Positions 35,369-46,618 of a DNA stretch of 64,000 nucleotides are shown here, in pieces (the first letter of the stretch is position 1; each line of letters begins with the position of its first letter). The stretch comes from Zelopaecilomyces penicillatus (lineage: Eukaryota; Ascomycota; Sordariomycetes; Hypocreales; Pseudodiploosporaceae), in the NCBI GenBank assembly GCA_005765155.1, contig VCCP01000001.1, positions 5,022,001 to 5,086,000 on the forward strand. The letters are read 5' to 3'. The translations under genes were made by a program, and so were the position numbers. Under the pieces are notes generated by a model, which did no database searches, was not told the origin of the DNA, and saw nothing but the letters and a program-made list of their open reading frames with translations.

Positions 35369-37913
35369 GGCTATCGCGTCGTGATAGTAGATCGAAAGGA
35401 AATCGACAAGGAACAGGCCTCGAGCCTCAAGAACGTAGAGGCTGTCGCCACAAGTGATGAACGAGAGTTTGATGGTAGATTATTTCGAAATAGCATCTCA
35501 AGTGTAGACAGGTGTCGGCTAATTCATTGCAGGCTTCAGTTCGAGAGGGGAGGCGAGAAAGGCGAAGGAAGAGAGGTAGTGCGTGTCGCGTGTTTGTGGG
35601 CGGAGAAAAAATGGACTGTCGGAAAACGAGTGTGGGAAATATCGCAAGCGATCGGTATGCTATCGAAGTCGCTCTCGGATTTGTCGCAGCGCGTTGCTCG
35701 TCGCCGGCGATGAGTTGCGAACTGATCTCTGTTCGGGCGGAGATGGTTGGATGGCTGGGCAAGTGCAGCAAACGAAGGCGACAAATGTGGGAAATTGCTG
35801 GGTGTTGCTCGAGTCGCAGGTTCGAGCCAGCGTACTAACCCGTTGTGGTTAGTGTCATCTGCAAACAACCTCGTATCTGCCATTCTCCCAGCAACGCCAG
35901 TAATGCTGCCCAGAGACGTACCTTTTCGTTCACCAGAGCACGCAACTACTGTACTGCTGAGTATTGAATATGTGCCACACGGCGTTTGTGTGTAAAGATA
36001 TGGCGTATTGCTTTGTCTTGCATGCAGGCAAGAAAATGCGTTGGCATGCGGCCAGCCGTCTGGTGTGATGGTGAGATGGCCCAGGCTTGCTAGGGTACCA
36101 GGCGAGAACTGCAAAGTCTGAGCTCAATTGGCCAGCGATGTTACAACGTGAGTTGCTCGCTCACAAGGGGTACGTACATGCGCCACACAATAGTGCGAGT
36201 CCTTCGTCCCAGAGCTGAATTGGGGGCGACACCTGGGAATCGACAGCAGCCTCTCAGGATTTCTTTTATTAGGAGGATGGGTTTGGCAGACTGGCTGTCT
36301 CTGCCTTCGATATTCAATAATGGAATTTGATGCGTTGTCGGCAAAAGAGTGACTAGAGACTGGAGCTGCAGTGTCGAAACGATGACGAATAGTTGATCGA
36401 GATTCAAACTAGGACGGAGTCAAGCAAGGGGATACGAGCAAAGAGAGTGTGTCGTGTTGATCAAGGCGACGCCCGTTGAGAAAAGGGAAGAGAGTTGAAC
36501 GAAGTCGTCGGTCGAGTCTGGCGGAGGCGGAAATGACGATGTTGCAAGAGTTGGTGCTGCAGCGAGTGCACCCTACAGAGTATTTCGGAAAAAAAAGAGT
36601 GGCAGAAGCTGGCAGAGCTTCGAATCGTCGAGACGTCAGTCTTCCCAAATCACAGATGTTGGGAGATGCAGGAAGGAAGGAACTTTCTTCTCTGGCGCCT
36701 GCGAATGGTGGTGCTTGAGTAGTGTACTCCTACCTATCAACGGCTTCCTACTTTCACCTACAGGAGCACCAAACTACTAAAATGTATAACGTTACCACCC
36801 ACCACCTACCACCTACCACCTACCAGTATTAATTATCAATATCACTCGGTGCGCCCATGAAGCGATGCAGACTCCTGCGCTGTGCGTCAGGCACGGTCAT
36901 TTCACCGCACAAGCTCGCGTTTCCTATTCGCGGGGTCACTCAGACTCCCCCTGACCAAGATCCAGGGGCACGGAGGCTCGGCCCCACTCCAAGGGTGAAG
37001 GTCGACAAAAATGGCGACACTCTTCTCTGCTTGGATCCCTTTTCTTTCCTTCTGTCCACATACCGGCTGCTAGGCAAATTGAGGTGGTCGGGCATCGCTT
37101 CGACGAAAGCTGGTCTGCAAGGGAGGGGGGACGCACCCACTGAACGTCCCAGACGGACACCGTTGCCCAGAGAGAGTGGCCTGGCCTCGTGTAGATATCT
37201 CACCTGTGCAAGGTGAGTGGGTGGGTGGATGCTGAGGTGTGTTTCGTGCCAAAACACACACTGCCACACATACAGCAGGGAGGGCTGTTGCCCGTTTGGT
37301 ACACCAAGGGTTCCAGAGTATGAACATGTATGAGCATGTCGAAACATGACATGACAGGTACAATGTGTTCTGCAATGATTGTTCATGCCTTCGTTTTTGA
37401 GTCATGTTGAACTTGCCTGCATCGTGGCTATACGTGCCATCACGGAAGCATTGTGCATGCATCGTTCCCGATTCTGCCGATTCGACTAACGTCGATCATA
37501 CCTGCAAGTGTGTCAGGCTAAGCCACAAACGCCGATTTAAATGCTGCTTGGAGGCCTTCTACCATTAAATACAATAGTGTGTGGAACGAAACAATGCATA
37601 TTCGTCCTGTCTGAGACCATTCCTCCCTCTGTCTCTGGCGTCTATAGGCTACTCTAGTCCACAGCCTTCTCTCTCATCCATATATCCATATCTGGCTCTC
37701 AGATGCGCTTGCAGCCCCTCTCGTTGTCTGCTCAACCAATGCGAGGGATGAAGTGCAGATGTTTCTGGCCGGGAGACCAGAGACTATCCCAAGTTCGGAT
37801 ATGCGTCAATTATATCGGTAAACGGATGTAAATCGGTTGCCCAAACAACTCTATTCCCTAGTCACGCCACAGTTCGTCGCAACCCACAATTCGCAATGAG
37901 GTATCGTCGTCAC
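35369..37913. other. Spacer: Rax2 promoter and LCL3 3' flank
   Basis: 2.5 kb without a supported gene. The part near 35369 is the Rax2 promoter and leader. Open frames up to 192 codons (35536-36114, minus) have no recognisable family and overlap the probable leader. A CCACCTA tandem repeat lies near 36795-36824. Confidence 0.55.
36795..36824. repeat. Short CCACCTA tandem repeat
   Basis: Three to four tandem units of the 7-mer CCACCTA, preceded by CCACC variants. It is intergenic and of no known role. Confidence 0.75.
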
Positions 37914-38767
37914 TCAGACCTTTGAGTCCTGTTGTGCTGCCCATTTCGTCTTGTACTCTCTAGGACTCTCAAACTCGCTCGATTTCCCGGACCACATGCC
38001 CACCCGCTTCTGCTTGGCCTTGGCTTCTGCCTTTTGATATACTTCCTTCAGTCCTCCAAATTCTGCACCGCTCTTCGCTTCATATGTTGTTGCCAGACCT
38101 CTTTTGATCATTTCCAGTCCAACATTTCTGCGGATGAAGAAGCGGCGGACGTAAACTGTAGCCACAACTCGATCGTATTGGTCTTTCTTGTATATGTAGG
38201 CCCGGATGTTCCGATGAAGAAGGTAATCAGAAAGCCATTTTAGCGCCTCTGCTGAGAACGGCTGTGCTGGTTTTCCAAAATGGGCACATTCCGGTGCATC
38301 GACACCCGCTATGCGAATTGGAATCTACATTTTTCGTTCCGTCAGCAACCTCCCACAGCAACTTCGTGATGTCTTCATCTGCGTACCGTTCGGCCCTTGA
38401 GCTCCTTTCTCGTCTCGGGAATCCTTCTCAGCCAACCCCAGCCTACTGCCCTCCCGCCTGGTGTGTGGAAAAGGTGAAAGTTGTCACCATCCCCAACGCT
38501 CGACACTCGGCCAAATAGACTGCGATTCCGGAAGTAGTGTGGTCGGATATATGCAGCGCCTGGAATACGTCGCAGGTAGTTCGCATACAGTTGCAGTGCA
38601 CCAAGACCGGCGAGCGAGAACAGGACGACAGGTGCCCATTCTTTGGCCGCTGATAATGGATCCGTGTCTGATTTCCCTAGCGAATTGGACCATGGGACTG
38701 GCTTTCTTTTTACCTCTTCAGGGTTCGGCTTGCTGCCAGAGTCTGACGATCCAAACGGCCATACCAT
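37914..38767 (-). CDS. lcl3: Probable endonuclease LCL3, membrane-anchored thermonuclease-fold protein
   Basis: Member of the fungal LCL3 family, which has a staphylococcal-nuclease (TNase) fold and is mitochondrial in yeast. Two exons on the minus strand, 38767-38387 and 38324-37914, give 263 residues. The 62-bp intron has a GTACGC donor and a TAG acceptor, and the join gives KGRTIPIRIAGVDAPECAHFG. A hydrophobic helix at about residues 39-60 (VVLFSLAGLGALQLYANYL) is the likely anchor. The nuclease core shows the conserved Arg and Glu of IRIAGVDAPE and the Arg of DQYDRVVATVYVRR, which correspond to the catalytic set. The start at 38767 (MVWPFGSS) was preferred over an in-frame ATG at 38917. 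The residues between them are not conserved in my recollection of the family. Confidence 0.9.
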
Positions 38768-39212
38768 CGTATTTGCGACCCGGAGGTCGTGCTGCCATTT
38801 GTTGCGCCAGACAAACTTGTAGATGCAAGGTACAGGAGCCTCGGTGTAGGCTGCTGTGTGGAGAATGGGACTAGGTGACCTCTTACCGCCAGTTGCAGCG
38901 CCTGAGTGAGCTGGCATTTAAGGTCAGTTGCTGATAGCCTGCTAATGGTGCTACCCTACACAAAACATACAAATTTGACGAAGTTCGTTAAACATTTGCT
39001 GCATCGAATATTCCATTGACAGGAAAATGAACTAATACCGTAATTCTGTTTTCGATAGCTTAATGGTTTGAGTTAACTTGTTTCATTTACATCTCGCATA
39101 GGCTCGTGAACCACCTCATCCGATAGGCGGTAATACAATTTAACTATGACCAATCCGAGGCCTGAATCTATGAATGGCCAGCCACAAAAGACCCAAGGGA
39201 AGGCTTGATGAA
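38768..39212. other. Spacer between LCL3 and ARPC2
   Basis: 445 bp, moderately AT-rich, between two genes on the same strand. It holds the LCL3 promoter and the ARPC2 3' flank. I see no other feature. Confidence 0.5.
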
Positions 39213-40401
39213 CTAGCTACCCTGTACTTTGAATGATCTACCAGTAGCCGTTTTCCTTTCCCGATCTTCTATCTCAGGGCGGGCTCGGCGCAAAACTAAT
39301 ACAGTTGTCAGAACAGAACCACGTAATATGAACCAGGGCAATACTAACCTTGGAGGAAGTCGGCCGTTCGTTTTCGCATACGTGAATGAATGTAAGCCTT
39401 TGATGCCTTGATATGATAATGGAAGTAGTCGCGGAAGGTTTGAATGTGAGAGATGACCGCTGACATGCGCTGAGGCGTCAGATGCCTTGGGAACAGAACT
39501 TTGAAACCGTCAGTTTTGTAACACACCCTGATCGACACCAGGGAAACACACCGAAGGTAACATATCCAACTTCACCAGATCCAGTATTCTTTATTCCGGG
39601 AACACCTTGAAGTTCAAGGGGTGCGTCGTTCCTGAAAAGAACCTGTGGCGCATTTTGAATAGCTCGTCTGCGCGCATCAACAAACTCTTGGATAAACACT
39701 TTTCCAAAGACCCGATCTGTTTCTTCTCGGAAGATGGTACTGAAGATGACGGTGACTCGATCGTGGCTGGCTTTCAGATAAATGGCCTCCTCTTCTCGAT
39801 AATGAATCGCCTTGACCTCGCCTCCTTCCTGGACTCCCTGTGGCGCTTCCTCGGAAGTGAACTTGGACGCCTCCTCCCTCAATTGATAGTGTTCCTGGTA
39901 TGCTTGCTCGAAGGGAGCTGCCATGGCATTCCGCTTCAGGAGCGCAAAATGCATGGCTAGTTCGTCGCGTTCCTCTGAGAAACAGCATTAGCATAGAGAA
40001 TAAAAAAACGAGAGGAAGTTTACGGTTGAAAGATGGTTCATTTACCTTTACCAGCTGGTAAGTTCTCCAGATCAACCGCCACGGAGAAGTCATAGCCGGG
40101 CTCAACAGGAACGACATATTGTCCGTACTCCCGCTGGAGAACTTGTTCAGCGCCATATTTGACTAGGTCCTTGAAGCATCTGATCTGAATAGAAAGTTGT
40201 ATTTTCGTCTTAACTTCGGGAGTCGAGATATGGAATGTGACACCGTCGAAATCGGAGACAGTCTGGTCAATGGAGACGGGCGGGGCACTGAGTGGCTGTG
40301 AGCTTGGTTTCCGCAAGATAGCTAGTTAGTATAGCATACCCAGAAAATCTTTCGGTCAATACCGATTGAATCAAAACGTTCTGGTAGTCTAAGAGGAGCA
40401 T
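39213..40401 (-). CDS. arpc2: Arp2/3 complex 34-kDa subunit (ARPC2 / Arc35)
   Basis: Core scaffold of the Arp2/3 actin-nucleating complex, which drives endocytic actin patches. Five exons on the minus strand: 40401-40340, 40287-40046, 39974-39552, 39498-39349 and 39295-39213. They give 319 residues. All four introns are 52-71 bp and keep frame. The protein starts MLLLDYQNVLIQSVLTERF and contains YGQYVVPVEPGYDFSVAVDL. Its C-terminal block (FVLFPRHLTPQRM, HIQTFRDYFHYHIKASKAY, MRKRTADFLQVLRRARPE) is nearly invariant in the family. The ending ATGRSFKVQGS is also typical. The gene is divergent from UTP12 across 360 bp. Identity is certain from the conserved blocks. The splice sites are inferred from frame and consensus. 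Confidence 0.96.
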
Positions 40402-40761
40402 TGTGGCGATATGTCTATCCGGCGGAATGCTTTACGTCCTCTTGTTGCTTCCGGGCCCTTGGAGCTGGTTGACGACTCCTTGGTGGGGCTCGGCGACGTG
40501 GATGAGCAAGGACGTCAGTCCAAGCTGTCGTGGACAAGCAGCCACGTGATACGTACTCACCAAGCTAAATGATAAGTACGTATCCATCCACACTTGCGCC
40601 TCATTTTGCAGACTCCGACGGCGCGAGTGCCACTTACACTCCTTATCGATAGCAAACTAGAAAAAAATCCCACCTACACCCAGTCCCAAGGTCGCAAGTC
40701 ATTTCGGATCAGCACTCTCGGATGGGCAGAGTTTAGTAATTGAGGTCAAGACTCGGCAATC
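40402..40761. promoter_or_regulatory. Divergent promoter ARPC2 / UTP12
   Basis: 360 bp between two divergent genes. It contains a perfect 10-bp inverted repeat, GATACGTACT (40548-40557) and AGTACGTATC (40575-40584), with a 17-nt spacer. CACGTG lies at 40543-40548, touching the left arm. A CRE-like GACGTCA lies at 40511-40517. GATGAG at 40501-40506 matches the core of the PAC motif of ribosome-biogenesis promoters, which fits UTP12. Functional roles are inferred. Confidence 0.45.
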
Positions 40762-43703
40762 ATGGTCAAGTCATACCTGTAAGTATAGATTTGGCCTGAA
40801 TTGATTTCAATCTAACCCATTAAATTAGCAAGTATGAGCATACCAAATCATTTGGTACGGTTGTTTCCAGTACCTCGAACATCGTCTGGACTGCCAAGGA
40901 TCGAAGCGGCACTGGTGCAGGACATGCGATAACTGCTGCGAATGAAGAGGTTCTATGTTGGGACATAAAGAAAGGCGAACTCCTTGGTCGTTGGAAGGAT
41001 GAGCGGTGCACAGTCCCGGTAACCGCCATTGCACAGAGCAAGGCCGACAAGGATGTGTTCGCCGTGGGCTATGAAGACGGCAGCATTCGTCTCTGGGACA
41101 GCAAGATCTCAACCGTCATTGTCAACTTCAACGGTCACAAATCCGCTATCACCATCCTTGCCTTTGACAAATCCGGAGTCCGACTAGCCAGTGGTGCCAA
41201 GGATACCGATGTAATCATATGGGATCTTGTTGCAGAAGTCGGACAATTCAAGCTGCGAGGACACAAAGATCAAATCACGGGGCTTCGTTTCTTGGAACCA
41301 GAGCCACAAGTTCAAGATGAAGAGGAGGGTACAAAGGCGATGGTAGTTGATGACGAGGGTGCTTCTGATGGCTTTCTGCTGACAACTGGGAAAGACTCGC
41401 TCCTTAAACTCTGGGATTTGTCATCAAAACATTGCATAGAAACACACATCTCGCAAACGAATGGGGAATGCTGGGCTCTCGGAGTATCTCCAGATTTGAG
41501 TGGCTGCATCACTGCTGGAAATGACGGCGAGCTGAAAGTCTGGTCTATTGACGCTGAAGGTCTCGCATCTAGCGCTCGCCAAGTGGATGTGTCTGCCAGT
41601 GCGCGATATCTCCGGGATCGCGGAACTCTTCATCGACAAAGCAAGGAACGGACGACTGAGATTGTGTTCCACCCACAAAAAGACTACTTCGCAGTTCATG
41701 GCTCTGAAAAAGGCGTGGATATTTGGCGGGTTAGAAACGAAGCAGAGGTTAAAAAGGGCCTGGCGCGAAAGAGAAGAAGACGGCGAGAGAAGCAAAAGGA
41801 TGGAAAGAAGGTTGAAGATGAGGCGCTTAATAAAGAGGAAGATCTCGAAGACACATCAAAAGCCGAAATTGGTGATGTTTTCGTTCAATACGTTATTGTT
41901 AGAACCAGCGGAAAAATCCGCTCAGTCGACTGGGCGCTTCAAAGCGGCGCAAAGGATCTCCATTTGATTGCTGGTACTACGAACAATCAACTGGAATACT
42001 ACGGCATTCCCACAAAAGAGAAGGGTGATGGCAAGAAGAAGGATGATATTCCCGACTACACTCGATCGCTCTCTGTTGAACTGCCTGGTCACAGGACGGA
42101 TATACGAGCTCTTTCACTCAGCTCAGACGACAAAATGCTGGCATCGGCATCCAACGGCTTGTTAAAGATCTGGAACATCAAGACACAAACGTGCATTCGG
42201 ACGTTTGAATGTGGCTACTCGCTCTGCTGCGCATTTCTGCCTGGTGACAAGGTTGTGGTGGTAGGAACCAAGAGCGGCGAGCTGCAACTGTTTGATGTGG
42301 CATCCGCGACACTTCTGGACAGCGTTGAGGCGCACGAAGGCGCAATCTGGTCTTTGGATGTGCACCCAGATGGCCGATCGGTTGTCTCGGGGAGTGCTGA
42401 CAAGTCGGCTAAGTTCTGGGACTTCCGTATTGTCCAGGAGGAGGTTCTAGGCACGACAAGAACGACGCCAAAGCTGAAGCTTGTGCACTCCAGAACTTTG
42501 AAGGTTTCGGATGACATCCTTAGCCTCAAATTCTCTCCAGATTCCAAGCTGTTGGCTGTCTCGCTTCTAGACAACACAGTCAAGGTCTTCTTTGTAGACT
42601 CTTTGAAATTATACCTCAACCTGTATGGACACAAGCTGCCAGTTTTGAGCATGGATATCTCCTACGATAGCAAGTTGATCATTACGAGCTCAGCAGACAA
42701 GAATATTCGAATTTGGGGCCTAGACTTTGGCGATTGCCACAAGGCGTTATTTGGACATCAAGACAGTATCTTGCAGGTTGCCTTTGTGCCTCATAATGCT
42801 GATGGCAATGGTCATCATTTTTTCAGCAGCAGCAAGGACAGAACAATCCGCTACTGGGATGGAGACAAGTTTGAACAGATTCAAAGATTAGATGGACATC
42901 ATGGCGAGGTATGGTCTATGGCCATCAGCCATAACGGGATGTTTCTAGTCACTGCCAGCCACGACAAAAGCATCAGGATCTGGGACGAGACTGATGAACA
43001 GATTTTCCTGGAAGAGGAACGTGAGAGGGAAATCGAGGAGCTATACGAGAGTACTCTTACGACATCGCTTGAGAAAGATGCAGATGTTGGAGACGAGAGT
43101 GGCGAAGTTGGCGCAGCAAGCAAACAGACGACAGAAACACTGATGGCGGGAGAAAGAATAGCAGAGGCCCTTGAGATGGGAATATCTGATCTGAATCTCC
43201 TAAAGGAGTATGAGGGGGCCAAGCTCAGTAACCCACACGCTATGCCGCCACAACGAAACGTCGTCTTTGTAGCTCTGGGCAACATCACTGCCGAGGCGTA
43301 TGTCATGTCTGTCCTTCAAAAAATCAAGGCTTCAGCACTACATGATGCGCTGCTAGTGCTACCGTTTGCATCTGTTCCTCTTCTCTTTACGTTCCTCAAT
43401 ATCTTTGCCATGCGGTCGATGAATATTCCCCTTACATGCCGCATACTGTTTTTCATGCTCAAGACACATCACAAGCAAATCGTGGCTAGCCGGACGATGA
43501 AGGTGATGATGGACGGCATTCGGACGAACCTGAGGGCCGCGTTGAAGAGGCAGAAGGATGAGATGGGAGTCAATATCGCGGCTTTGAAAATTGTCGGGAT
43601 GCAGATACGAGACCAGAGCGTCAAAGAGTACGTGGATGAGACATGGGAAGACCGAAACGAGGAGAGGAGCGCAAAGAAGCGGACATTTGTGCATGTGGCG
43701 TGA
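40762..43703 (+). CDS. utp12: U3 snoRNP / SSU processome WD40 protein Utp12 (Dip2, WDR3)
   Basis: Nucleolar UTP-B subunit needed for 18S rRNA maturation. A 17-nt first exon (40762-40778, MVKSYL) is joined across a 50-bp intron to a long exon (40829-43703), giving 963 residues. Two sets of WD40 repeats are visible, with clear blades such as VFAVGYEDGSIRLWDSK, LASGAKDTDVIIWDL, VVSGSADKSAKFWDF and IITSSADKNIRIWGLD. A Lys/Glu-rich insert lies near residues 245-280. The C-terminal helical Utp12 domain (from about 790) contains LTFLNIFAMRSMNIPLTCRILFFML-like text with HHKQIVASRTMKVMMDGIR. Short first exons of this kind are common in fungal genes and would be missed by simple open-frame calling. Confidence 0.95.
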
Positions 43704-46618
43704 AACCAGTCTCTGCTGGGTTGGTGTATTGAAGGGATGGCGTGTCTGATTCGAGGAAATGCTCTAGTTCTGGCCTGTTGTGGGTGAAGTTGTAGTGGCG
43801 TATGGCAAGCTACATGGAGAATGATTTGAGAGGAATACAAATTTCAGTGTTCAGAAGACGCGTGGCGCGAATTAGAAAGTCTGATGCAAGACGACAAATA
43901 CAAGATCTATGCCGGAACCATTTCATCTAAGAGGGTAGTAGGTAGCATTCACGGGTGGTAGCCACGGCAGGAATAAGGCTGGCTGATTTTGAATGTCTCT
44001 GTAGGTAATGCTTCATTGGACGGGTTTGACTCCATTAAGCGGCCCTTTCATGCATGCAAAAGCATCTTCCATGTGTCGCAGATGGAGACAGGGAGCGGAG
44101 TTTGCGGGGTGATGACAGAACTCCTGGTGGTGAGAAAAAAAACGGTAACAAGAAGAACGAGCTGGATCAGAGACGGAGACATATATGGCCGGCCTAGCTA
44201 AGATAGAAAAAAGAACATTTGGAAGCTGAAGGTCAATCAAGGGCAGCTTGGATGCCTCATGGGTGAACGAACTAACAGTAAGAGATGCATCGCCTAGTGA
44301 ACACAAATGCGTGTCAGCGTAGCATTCACCACGACCGGGCATCTGCCGAACACGCGACTTTCATATTTGACCTAAAGAGCTAACTTCATGTCCCTGTCAT
44401 GCTAGTTTGGGCACCAGCCAACAGAGTGAAGGGGTTAGCAAAAATTAACCCGCCGCCGCTGCCTGTGACCTCAGCTTTACGCTATGGGAAAATCTGAAGA
44501 GCTTGCCCATAATCTCAACTCCATACTGCAAATTGTCCTGTAAAAATGTATATGTCATAGTTTTGGCTTGATTGAGAGTGCCTTTTCAATTTCCAATCTT
44601 TATTTATTCATTTTAGCCGACTTTTGTTTCCAGAGTTTGAATCAAGATACCTATTCTTTGGAAAAGCTGTCGGTACTTTTAGGGTAGTAGTGACTCGTTT
44701 CTTTTCGCACCGGCCGGAACATTTTTATTCTCCGTACCTTACCTAATGCAAATATCTATCTCTCTGCCCCGTTTCCAGCGTCGTAATATGTGCGCCGGTG
44801 CCCCGAACCCTCGAGTGACATTTCAAGGATCGCCCGATTAGCCCCAGAGCGACAAGCCCGAAGGCGTTCAAAGACCACCCAACTATACTCTATTCGGACA
44901 ATGGTGGGCTTATTCGGAGGACGGCAATCGAACAGGACCACTAAGCTCGTGGGGCAACAGTACTCGCTCCCACCTAATATTGCGCCAATGATTATCTACC
45001 TAAGCCTGCTAGTGTCAGGGGAAGAGCCAGAAAGTGGCCGGAAGCATGGTTTAGATGAGATGGTGCTGATGTGAAATTTTTAGCTTAGGTTTGTCATACA
45101 ACTACAGTACTACGAACGATGACCTGCAGGCAAGGGCTTGGGCAACTAGGGGACGTCATACGCCCACTATACGAGGAGGAGTTACTGCGTGTTGGCGAGT
45201 AGGTACTTGGAATGGCAACTAATTCACGCAAATAGGCAGGTCATCTGCTGGTATATCTCGACACTGCTCGTTCCGTCTAGTCCACGAGGACTCTTTGTTC
45301 TGACGGCTTACACCTATCACAACTTGCGTCTCGTAGGACCAGGGCATATCCGAGGTCAATGAACGTGGCTCTGGTGTTTGTGTGCTTACTCTTAGGGTAG
45401 TATCATGCCATTTCGGTTACTGTGCATGATGCATGATGCACGATACGTGAAGCATGAAGCCTCGACGACTCTTGGCTGCCGCTAAAATATCGGCATAACT
45501 TGGGGGTTGTGCTCACCACCTTCTGGCGGCTCTAGCCATACTTTTCACTTCCAACCATGCAATCTTACGGAATAGGATAAATCTGGTATTGCTTGAGCCA
45601 GCTGCTGTAAGACTGATGACATTTCCATCCACTTCACTGCCTGAAGACGCGCGCGTACATCGGACCGATTTTCCGTATATTTGACTGATTGCTTTGACTT
45701 GATTTTGCTTCACGGGGAAACGTCAGCTGTAATAACCAACGGCTGGAGTCCTAGACATGAATCCCGCGATCCTCAGAAAACTAATGTGAATGAGGGATGA
45801 GGGCGTCTGGTTTTGGCTGGGGTGTGGTGATGTCAGGCCATCGGTTTTTGCTCTCCTCCTCCTCCTCCTCCTCGGTCCACACACACCCCGATTCCGAACA
45901 GGAGCGCGCGCCTCTTACATCTCGGCTGGTCCGTGTTTCTTTTTTTCTAGAATTCTCTCCGGGCCGGCCGCACTCGCGCGTCCTTATACGTAGTAGGGTG
46001 GGCTAATAGGCTATCGCCATAACGAATGAGCCGGTAAGGGTTCGTTCTCCTTCTAGACAATGGGAGTGCAACCTAACCCACAGGTAGGCAGGCAACTCCG
46101 CAAGTGCGTTTTCTGAACCCCCCCTGGTCTGAGCGTAATTCCGGCTCAAGCATTAACAGGTTGTATCTGGGGCAGATTAGAACCGTCCGTCCGTTCTTTG
46201 CTGCCGCTACCCAAAGTCATCAGTCTGGATCATCTGGTGTAATCCATGCTTGAAGAGTCTGTCCCCTAAACCTACTACGTACTACTTACTCTACGACTTC
46301 ACGAGTACTACGTACACATTGCAACGCCGTCTGTAGGGCTACCCATGCCTTTAGTGATCCACAATGTTACCTTGCATGGTGTTGTTCAGGGAAACGGTGG
46401 ATTATGGGTTCTGTGCTGGTCGACTAGCTAGTGAGAATACTAACCCCCGTGGAAAAGAATGGATTGTATCAAGTTGAAGTTTGTATAAGTAGAGAGGCCC
46501 GCTCCGCTGTTGTTGTTGCGGGTTGGTTCATCAGTCTTCGTCTATCCTCAGAGCTCCATCTTGACAGGTTACACTCGGAATACGCTCCGACTTCTCTAAT
46601 TCTTCAATCTATCTCAAG
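43704..46618. other. Spacer: UTP12 3' flank and lipoxygenase promoter
   Basis: 2.9 kb without a supported gene. Open frames do not exceed 110 codons and match nothing I know. Near 45421-45459 there are four to five imperfect copies of an 8-mer like GCATGATG. A CTC-triplet run lies near 45857-45875. TACGTA-rich repeats lie at 46271-46316. The right end carries the lipoxygenase TATA box. Confidence 0.55.
46484..46490 (+). promoter_or_regulatory. TATA box of the lipoxygenase gene
   Basis: TATAAGT lies 135 bp upstream of the lipoxygenase ATG, at a plausible distance for a short leader. A TATA promoter and a large upstream spacer fit a regulated gene. This is inference from position. Confidence 0.5.

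Noticed and set aside
35536..36114. 192-codon minus-strand frame upstream of Rax2
   Set aside because: It lies in the probable Rax2 leader/promoter, has low-complexity text and no recognisable family.
38768..38917. 50-residue N-terminal extension of LCL3
   Set aside because: It is in frame but does not resemble the family N-terminus; MVWPFGSS is more typical.
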